NCBI GenBank assembly: GCA_016203175.1
Contig: JACQNH010000024.1
Location: 1 to 11,236 of the forward strand
Reading direction: 5' to 3'
DNA length: 11,236 bases
Source of the DNA: Candidatus Woesearchaeota archaeon
GTDB lineage: Archaea > Nanobdellota > Nanobdellia > SCGC-AAA011-G17 > JACQNH01
Positions 6,578 through 11,236 of the stretch are shown piece by piece (within the stretch, counting starts at the first letter, position 1; every line of letters starts with the position of its first letter). The notes beneath the pieces were generated by a model. The model worked only from the letters and a program-made list of their open reading frames with translations, made no database searches and was not told the DNA's origin. Position numbers and translations under genes: made by a program.

Positions 6578-7852
6578 ATGAGAGACGTTATAATAGAGTG
6601 GAATCCTTGGTGGGGTAAAGGGTATACTTTTCTTGGTATAAAGAGAGAAAAACTTTACGATCTTCTCCCTTGGTTTAGAAGAAAGGAAATTATTTCTATT
6701 GTAGGTGTAAGAAGAGCAGGTAAAACGACATTGCTTTTTGAGATTATAGATCACCTTATAAGGAATGAAGAAGTGAATAACAATAACATTCTTTTTATTA
6801 AGGCTGACGATGATAGGATTGATTCAATTGGCTTGATAGATAAATCAATAGACGAATATGAAAAGTTAATTAATCCAGAAGGAAAGATTTTTGTTTTTAT
6901 AGACGAAATTCAAGAAATAAAAGAATGGCAAAAAACATTAAAAAGAATATACGATCTACGGGGTGGCAATATAAAAATTTTTATTTCAGGTTCGAATGCT
7001 TCTCTTCTCAGAGAGGAATTAAGTTCTTTGGCAGGCAGATACGCTTATTTTGAATTATTTCCATTTACCTTTTCTGAATTCTTACAAACAAAAGGACTCA
7101 TTATTAAAAATAAATTTGAATTTATGCAAGAAAGAAATAAGATACGCCATTTTTTTATAGAATATCTCACTTATGGGGCCTTTCCAGAAGTAACTTTAGA
7201 AAAAGATGAGAAGATAAAAAGCGAACTGGTAAAATTCTATTTCGATTCTATTTTTTATAGAGACATTATTAAAAGAAAGGGAATAAGGAACCCAGCGAAA
7301 CTTGAGAAGTTAGTAAAATATTTTCTTCAAAATATTTCTAATTTAGCAAATTTTACAAAAATCAGCAAAATCCTCGAATTGACGACTGATAGTGTTAGTG
7401 AATATACCAAGGCTTTGGAAGATGCTTATCTTATTTTTGTAGTTAATTTGTTTGAATTTTCATATAAAAAACAGATTATTAATCCAAAAAAGATATATTG
7501 TGTCGATTTAGGGATAAGGAATATTGTAGGGTTTAAATTTTCAGAGGATATAGGTAGACTCTATGAAAACATGGTCTTCATTCATCTTAGGAGAAAAGCA
7601 AAAGAGATATTTTACTGGGCTAATAAATTTGAATGCGATTTCATTATAAAAGATGGAAAAAAATTAGAAGCAATTCAAGTTTGCTACGATTTAATAAAAT
7701 CAAAAAATAGAGAACTCAGTGGTCTTTTAGACGCCCTTCAGCATTTTAAGCTTAAAGAGGGTACGATCTTAACAGAAAATTATGAAGGGGAAGAAAAAAT
7801 AAAAGAGAAGAAAATAAAATATATCCCTCTTTGGAAATGGCTTTTAAAGTAA
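6578..7852 (+). CDS. AAA+ ATPase with C-terminal DUF4143 (PD-(D/E)XK-like) domain
   Basis: A 424-residue protein of the archaeal/bacterial AAA_14-DUF4143 group (COG1373-like). Walker A is GVRRAGKT (43-50), Walker B IFVFIDE (104-110), sensor 1 FISGSNASLL (135-144), and a conserved arginine lies in LAGRYAYFELFPFTFSEFL (151-169). Residues about 190-300 are helical with winged-helix character (FTKISKILELTTDSVSEYTKAL). The C-terminus has nuclease-fold residues E330, D354 (FECDFII) and E364-x2-Q367 (KLEAIQV). The biochemical role of this family is not established; members are often scattered, single-gene and possibly mobile. It starts at ATG 6578 without a Shine-Dalgarno, consistent with a leaderless mRNA from the TATA box upstream. 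Its 3' end converges on rfcL with a 9-bp gap. All key motifs are intact and the length is normal for the family. Confidence 0.88.
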   Translation: MRDVIIEWNPWWGKGYTFLGIKREKLYDLLPWFRRKEIISIVGVRRAGKTTLLFEIIDHLIRNEEVNNNNILFIKADDDRIDSIGLIDKSIDEYEKLINPEGKIFVFIDEIQEIKEWQKTLKRIYDLRGGNIKIFISGSNASLLREELSSLAGRYAYFELFPFTFSEFLQTKGLIIKNKFEFMQERNKIRHFFIEYLTYGAFPEVTLEKDEKIKSELVKFYFDSIFYRDIIKRKGIRNPAKLEKLVKYFLQNISNLANFTKISKILELTTDSVSEYTKALEDAYLIFVVNLFEFSYKKQIINPKKIYCVDLGIRNIVGFKFSEDIGRLYENMVFIHLRRKAKEIFYWANKFECDFIIKDGKKLEAIQVCYDLIKSKNRELSGLLDALQHFKLKEGTILTENYEGEEKIKEKKIKYIPLWKWLLK

Positions 7853-7861
7853 AATATAATA

Positions 7862-8956
7862 TTAATTCATTTTGTTAAATCTAAAATAAGGTAAAACTTC
7901 TTTCAAAACTTTTTTCTTAGAACAATGTAAATATTTAGAAAGCTCTTCAGCAACATCATATTTTTCCTTATATCTATTCTTCATAATCCACATTTTTAAC
8001 AGTCTTTCACCTCTTTTATATCCAACAAAACCTTCACTTCTTTTATCCTTGCTAAATGCGACACCCAAACTTAATAACATTCTTACGTAAACTAGTAACC
8101 TGTAATATTGTCTTTTCCTTATCCTACCCTTAAAAACATCAGCCTTACTCATTGCATTAAAAGCATCACTTAATTCTTTTCCATAGTATTCCAAAGGTAA
8201 ATTTTCCTCCAGCCATAAAGGAATCTCATCTAAATTGATATCTAAATTATTAAACGCCATTTCTATATTCTTCCTATCTAAACTTTTAAAAATAATCCTC
8301 ATTGCATTAAAAATATTTTCTTTATTATCCCTCCATTCCATTCCGCTTAAATCATTGTCCATTGAAACACTAAAAAAGTCATTTAAAGCAGCCCTTACAT
8401 CCCCACCTGATCTTCTTGCAACTTCTTTTAAATTTTCTTCACTTATTTTTAAATTATTTCTCTCTTTAACATTTTTTAAAATTTTCACAACACTCAAAAC
8501 ATTCACAGGATTAAATTTTATTACCTTGCATTTTGATCTTAAAGTTTTAAATTTTTTATCATAAATTTCATTCCCATCAGTAGCTGTAATTATAATTGGC
8601 CATCTGCTTTCTTTAATCAATTCGCTTAAAGCTCCAACTCCGCCTCTATCCTCTCTTCCTGACATTCCTTCTACATCATCAATTAAAATAATTCTTCCTT
8701 TAAACAACGAACCTTCTTTACTTGCTCTTCCTACTAATTCATTTATACTTTGTTCGTCCCTAAAATCACTTGCATTTAATTCATAAACTTCATAGTTAAT
8801 TTCTTCAGCTAGTTTATACACAGAACTTGTCTTTCCAGTTCCACTTTTTCCTATTATCATTAAAGCATTTCCTTTAGGCTCTTTAACGAAATTTTTTAAA
8901 CTATTAATTTCTTTTTGTGGAATTTCATCTAAACTTTCTAAAACGCTATTAAACAT
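7862..8956 (-). CDS. rfcL: Replication factor C large subunit (clamp loader), compact form
   Basis: RfcL works with RfcS to open and load the PCNA clamp at primer ends. Numbered from ATG 8956 (364 residues): Walker A GKSGTGKT (36-43), ELNASD (59-64) as in RFC proteins, Walker B IILIDDVE (89-96), sensor 1 IITATD (122-127), LRSKC (139-143) and sensor 2 SGGDVRAALND (183-193). The rest is a helical collar. I chose ATG 8956 over 8968 because GAGGT (8962-8966) stands 5 nt before it, leaving one base after the rfcS stop; the longer form would add four residues. The protein is shorter than the roughly 450-500 residues usual in Euryarchaeota, lacks the N-terminal W-x-EKYRP box, and shows no clear C-terminal PCNA-binding motif (it ends near LPYFRFNKMN). 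Confidence 0.92.
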   Translation of the reverse strand: MFNSVLESLDEIPQKEINSLKNFVKEPKGNALMIIGKSGTGKTSSVYKLAEEINYEVYELNASDFRDEQSINELVGRASKEGSLFKGRIILIDDVEGMSGREDRGGVGALSELIKESRWPIIITATDGNEIYDKKFKTLRSKCKVIKFNPVNVLSVVKILKNVKERNNLKISEENLKEVARRSGGDVRAALNDFFSVSMDNDLSGMEWRDNKENIFNAMRIIFKSLDRKNIEMAFNNLDINLDEIPLWLEENLPLEYYGKELSDAFNAMSKADVFKGRIRKRQYYRLLVYVRMLLSLGVAFSKDKRSEGFVGYKRGERLLKMWIMKNRYKEKYDVAEELSKYLHCSKKKVLKEVLPYFRFNKMN

Positions 8957-8957
8957 C

Positions 8958-9917
8958 TTAAACCTCATTTAATTTGGAAAAACTTGCTATTAAACTTTGT
9001 AATTGTATAAAAGGATCGCTTCCCTCTACTAATCTAAATTCTGTTTCTCCGCATTTTTCTATCATTGAAAGTTTTTTCTTTTCATCCAGATTTAAATCTA
9101 AAATATTTTTCTGAAATTGTTTAACTATTTCTAAACCATCAATGCCTTGTTTTATCATTAAATTCAATAATAATTCCCTGGCTTTCAAAAAATTTCCATT
9201 AACAGCAGAATTCAAAATTTCTTCTATTTCTTTTGGATTCGCATAGCTTGTTGCTTCAAAAATATTTTCTTCACTTATAGTTTTGCTTAAAGAAGCAGCA
9301 CTTTGTAAAATATTTGTTGCTGTTCTTACATCACCATCAGCAACTTTCAAAATTATTTCCAAAACTTTATCATTCAATCTTAAACCTTCTTTATCACAAA
9401 CTATTTTAATAACTTTTTTTAATGCATCATTGCTTAAAGGCTTAAATCTAAAAACAACACATCTGCTTTGAATTGGTTCAATAATTTTGCTTGAATAATT
9501 TGCCGAAAAAATAAATCTACAGGAATTAGAAAAATTTTCCATAGTCCTTCTTAAAGCCTGCTGCGCTTCTGAAGTTAAAGCATCACTTTCATCTAAAAAA
9601 ATAATTCTATAGGGAAAATTTCCAACGCTTCTTGTTCTTGCAAAACTTTTAACTTCCCCCCTAATTGTATCTATTCCTCTTGCATCACTTCCATTTAGTT
9701 CTAAAAAATTATCTCTCCAACTTTCACCATATAAACTTCTTGCAATTACTAATGCTATTGAGGATTTTCCAGTCCCTGGCGCACCAGAAAAAATTAAATG
9801 TGGCAATCTTTTACTTTCTACAAAAGCCTTTACCTTTCTTACAATTGCTTCCTGTCCTATAATTTCATCAAAGGTCTTAGGCCTGTATTTTTCAATCCAA
9901 ATATCATACTCGTTCAT
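8958..9917 (-). CDS. rfcS: Replication factor C small subunit (clamp loader)
   Basis: A 319-residue AAA+ protein of normal length. It begins with the RFC box WIEKYRPKTFDEIIGQ (7-22). Then come Walker A GAPGTGKS (45-52), LNGSDARGIDTIR (74-86), Walker B IIFLDESD (105-112, with DESD for the common DEAD), QQALRRTME (119-127), sensor 1 FSAN (137-140), the SRC arginine-finger motif (151-153) and sensor 2 GDVRTAT (195-201), followed by the collar helices. In archaea about four RfcS and one RfcL form the ATP-driven PCNA loader. It is the first gene of the rfcS-rfcL operon, with a probable TATA box about 28 bp before ATG 9917. No intein or frameshift is present. Confidence 0.97.
   Translation of the reverse strand: MNEYDIWIEKYRPKTFDEIIGQEAIVRKVKAFVESKRLPHLIFSGAPGTGKSSIALVIARSLYGESWRDNFLELNGSDARGIDTIRGEVKSFARTRSVGNFPYRIIFLDESDALTSEAQQALRRTMENFSNSCRFIFSANYSSKIIEPIQSRCVVFRFKPLSNDALKKVIKIVCDKEGLRLNDKVLEIILKVADGDVRTATNILQSAASLSKTISEENIFEATSYANPKEIEEILNSAVNGNFLKARELLLNLMIKQGIDGLEIVKQFQKNILDLNLDEKKKLSMIEKCGETEFRLVEGSDPFIQLQSLIASFSKLNEV
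8962..8966 (-). promoter_or_regulatory. Shine-Dalgarno deciding the rfcL start
   Basis: GAGGT on the minus strand lies inside the last codons of rfcS, 5 nt before ATG 8956. It overlaps the alternative ATG 8968, which argues against that upstream start and suggests coupled translation of rfcS and rfcL. Confidence 0.65.
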
Positions 9918-9940
9918 TTTTAAACTACAATTATCTCCAT

Positions 9941-9950
9941 TTAAATAAAT
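9941..9950 (-). promoter_or_regulatory. Probable TATA box of the rfcS-rfcL operon
   Basis: On the minus strand ATTTATTTAA is centred about 28 bp upstream of ATG 9917, at the normal archaeal distance for a leaderless or near-leaderless transcript. No Shine-Dalgarno stands directly before the ATG. Confidence 0.5.
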
Positions 9951-10016
9951 TTGTATAGTTCACAAATACTTCTCGAATGTATTTAACAAATTAAAAGTTA
10001 CTGATATTAGAAATAA

Positions 10017-10027
10017 ATATATATAAG
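10017..10027 (+). promoter_or_regulatory. Probable TATA box of the small membrane-protein pair
   Basis: ATATATATAAG, preceded by AAATAA, is centred about 23 bp before ATG 10045, suggesting a leaderless first gene. It shares the 127-bp divergent intergenic region (9918-10044) with the rfcS promoter; nothing else recognisable lies there. Confidence 0.55.
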
Positions 10028-10044
10028 ATTCACTTTAATAAATA

Positions 10045-10245
10045 ATGGTAAAAAAAGGACAAACATCAATAAACCTTTTACTTTCACTTCTTATCATGAT
10101 ATTTGGTTCTATATTTGTACTCTTGTGGGCATTTGGAGATGCTTTACAAATACCAAACCTAAGTGGTATTGGAAGAGTTGGTCTAGCACTTTTCCTTGTA
10201 CTATATGAAATAATACAAGCTGTAATCAAAGGAGGTTTTAAATAA
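10045..10245 (+). CDS. Small two-helix membrane protein A
   Basis: A 66-residue protein with a short basic N-terminus (MVKKGQ), one hydrophobic helix at about 9-31, a polar loop (DALQIPNLSGIGR, 32-44) and a second helix at about 45-62. The tail is KGGFK. No cleavable signal, catalytic motif or known family is apparent. It has its own TATA box and is followed after one base by a second small membrane protein. The second helix region (GLALFLVLYEIIQAVIKG) resembles that of its neighbour, suggesting a duplicated pair. The function is unknown; it could be a structural or accessory membrane component. Confidence 0.75.
   Translation: MVKKGQTSINLLLSLLIMIFGSIFVLLWAFGDALQIPNLSGIGRVGLALFLVLYEIIQAVIKGGFK
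10231..10236 (+). promoter_or_regulatory. Shine-Dalgarno of small membrane protein B
   Basis: GGAGGT lies inside the last codons of the preceding gene, 10 nt before ATG 10247. This is a strong internal ribosome site in a window where first genes lack one, and it supports the 51-codon downstream ORF being translated. Confidence 0.7.
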
Positions 10246-10246
10246 A

Positions 10247-10402
10247 ATGGTATTTAGTTTAATTAAATCGCTTATTATAGTATTGGCCTTATTAAATTTA
10301 GTTGGTATTTCTGTAGCAGTCGGATTAAATAAGAGCCGACTTGCATTTTTTTTGATATTAATAGAAATAGCTTTAGTTATAATAGCTGGATATGTAGAAT
10401 GA
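10247..10402 (+). CDS. Small two-helix membrane protein B
   Basis: ATG 10247 to TGA 10402 encodes 51 residues. It is almost entirely hydrophobic: helix 1 at about 5-27, a short polar turn NKSR (28-31), and helix 2 at about 32-49 ending YVE. The start is supported by GGAGGT 10 nt upstream and by the one-base gap after gene A. Helix 2 (RLAFFLILIEIALVIIAG) aligns with helix 2 of gene A: both share R, LA, FL-x-L, EI and I-x-G in order. The pair is therefore probably an ancient tandem duplication whose products may assemble together. No known family is recognised. Confidence 0.7.
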   Translation: MVFSLIKSLIIVLALLNLVGISVAVGLNKSRLAFFLILIEIALVIIAGYVE

Positions 10403-10413
10403 AGTCCAATTCA

Positions 10414-10426
10414 AATCTTCAAGATT
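10414..10426. terminator. Short palindrome between convergent genes
   Basis: AATCTT-C-AAGATT lies between the stop of small membrane protein B and the end of the pyrD fragment. It could form a weak 5-bp stem, but no T-run follows on either strand, so a termination role is only suggestive. Confidence 0.2.
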
Positions 10427-11093
10427 ACCTTCTTAACAACCCATTGTATATATCCATATAAAGCTCATGATCATATTCATCAAAACCCTCCCAATAACCT
10501 GTAAACCATTGATTTAAAGAAATTCCCTCTCTTTCAGATTCTTTAATATCTTCAGCATTTTCTATCCCCCCAGTCCTAATAACATGAAATTCTTGTTTTG
10601 GCTTTCCTTTATTTAAATATTGAACTGCCGTTGATGCTAACATTAATGAGATTTCTTTTAAAGGCCTTCCACTTATTCTACATCCAAAAGTTTCAGTAAA
10701 GTAGTCGTAAATCCTTCTTTCACTTTTATGTATACTTTCTCTATACCCTTCATAATCTGTAGAAGTATTTCCAAAATTTACTCCATCAAAACCTAAATCA
10801 AATAATAAATCTAATAAATAAGGTATTTGATCAATTTCAGTATCATTAGAAAATTTAACTATAACGGGCAATCTTCTTTCTCTAAAATCTAAAAAATTCT
10901 CCTTAATAAATTTTAATCTACTTTCTAAACCTACATCTTGTTCGTGAGAAGTATTAGGACAACTTTCATTCACTTCAATAAAGTTAATATCTGCATCTTC
11001 ATAATGTCTCATCCCTCTTACAAGCTTTTTTAATCTTTCATCCTCGTCTTTAATATCCGGCGATCCCATTACACTAATACCTACTGGAAAATT
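10425..11093 (-). pseudogene. pyrD: Dihydroorotate dehydrogenase, N-terminally truncated (class-1-like)
   Basis: The reading frame holds the C-terminal two thirds of a DHODH TIM barrel, the pyrimidine-synthesis enzyme that oxidises dihydroorotate using FMN. Counted from ATG 11069: NESCPN (34-39) matches the class 1 NLSCPN motif with its catalytic cysteine (C37) and substrate-binding asparagines. PVIVKFS, then GFDGVNFGNTS, SGRPLKEISLMLAS, VIRTGG (phosphate-binding Gly) and QWFTGYWEGF follow in barrel order. Homology starts before that ATG: NFPVGISV precedes it in frame from 11093, and the frame closes at TAA 11127-11129 inside a hairpin. About 100 N-terminal residues normally expected are absent, so ATG 11069 is probably not a native start and the product is unlikely to be active. 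The gene appears interrupted by the hairpin-rich segment; the missing part may lie beyond the window. Confidence 0.7.
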
Positions 11094-11102
11094 TTTATTT
11101 TC

Positions 11103-11149
11103 GTCGGAAGGAAACTCCCGCAGACTTTAGTCTGTAGAGGAATTCCGAC
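11103..11149 (-). mobile_element. Nested hairpin, possible right end of an IS200/IS605-type or related palindromic element
   Basis: The outer arms GTCGGAA (11103-11109) and TTCCGAC (11143-11149) enclose CAGACTTTAGTCTG (11121-11134), a perfect inverted repeat that folds with a TTTA loop. Read on the minus strand, AAACAGGAGGTCGG leads into CAGACTAAAGTCTG. From memory, tnpB genes of IS200/IS605 elements often end in a KQEA-like tail followed by a CTAAAG-type terminal hairpin; here one frame reads KKKQEVGIPLQTKVCG. That frame has a TGA only about a dozen bases upstream, so no intact tnpB end is present. The segment abuts the point where pyrD homology begins. Confidence 0.4.
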
Positions 11150-11198
11150 CTCCTGTTTCTTTTTTCAGTAACATTTTTCACCTTTGAAATATTAGTAA

Positions 11199-11224
11199 GC
11201 GTGCGCAACGTATTTGGCGCACGC
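11199..11224. repeat. GC-rich hairpin GCGTGCGC/GCGCACGC
   Basis: Perfect 8-bp arms at 11199-11206 and 11217-11224 with a 10-base loop. In this AT-rich window such a GC-rich stem stands out and suggests a structured RNA or part of a mobile element. Directly after it, ACTTTAGTC (11227-11235) repeats the core of the hairpin at 11124-11132, 103 bp away. Confidence 0.6.
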
Positions 11225-11236
11225 AAACTTTAGTCC

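Noticed and set aside
8235..8564. Plus-strand open frame opposite rfcL, and similar ones opposite rfcS (9283-9471, 9665-9862)
   Set aside because: They are antisense to well-supported clamp-loader genes, with low-complexity Leu/Phe/Ser-rich products.
10035..10229. Minus-strand open frame of 64 codons
   Set aside because: It is antisense to small membrane protein A, which has a TATA box, two clear membrane helices and a coupled downstream gene.
11095..11229. Minus-strand frame reading VKNVTEKRNRRSEFLYRLKS as a small gene
   Set aside because: It is open only because the segment is short; it is composed of hairpin arms and has no recognised protein similarity. I treat the stretch as mobile-element or RNA-like sequence.

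Overview
The window looks like a piece of a small, AT-rich archaeal genome, most likely of the DPANN type (Woesearchaeota/Pacearchaeota-like; an inference from gene content, not a phylogeny). The evidence is archaeal replication genes (small and large clamp-loader subunits and an RPA-like OB-fold protein), TATA boxes about 23-30 bp upstream of start codons (suggesting short or absent leaders), tightly packed genes, and a giant Asn/Thr/Ser-rich surface protein built as in those lineages.

Positions 1-5349 (minus strand) are one unbroken reading frame of 1783 codons that runs off the left edge. It encodes a membrane-anchored secreted protein: an N-terminal hydrophobic anchor, beta-rich domains, an Asp-box (sialidase/BNR-like) propeller region, and then a right-handed beta-helix region made of modules exactly 492 residues long. 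Its start codon overlaps the end of a 158-residue protein (5342-5818) with two homologous helix-turn-helix units, so the two form an operon. Directly upstream of that operon's likely TATA box lies an array of six 13-14 bp dyad motifs at 21/22/21/22/21 bp steps (5854-5974), that is, two DNA turns per step. Regulator, phased operator array and giant surface protein together are the most interesting system here.

Positions 6014-7852 hold a micro-ORF, an OB-fold ssDNA-binding protein (minus) and a divergent AAA+/DUF4143 ATPase (plus). The ATPase's TATA box sits between two related palindromes, CGAT-(T/C)ATA-ATCG, whose centres are 32 bp apart (about three helical turns).

Positions 7862-9917 (minus) are rfcS followed by rfcL, with a Shine-Dalgarno inside the end of rfcS that decides the rfcL start. 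OB-fold protein, RfcS and RfcL all belong to DNA replication and repair. Positions 10045-10402 (plus) encode two small two-helix membrane proteins that look like paralogues.

Positions 10425-11093 (minus) are the C-terminal part of a class-1-type dihydroorotate dehydrogenase without its N-terminal barrel half. The missing half is replaced by a hairpin-rich, GC-richer segment (about 11100-11236) that resembles the end of a transposable element. The gene is probably broken by an insertion.
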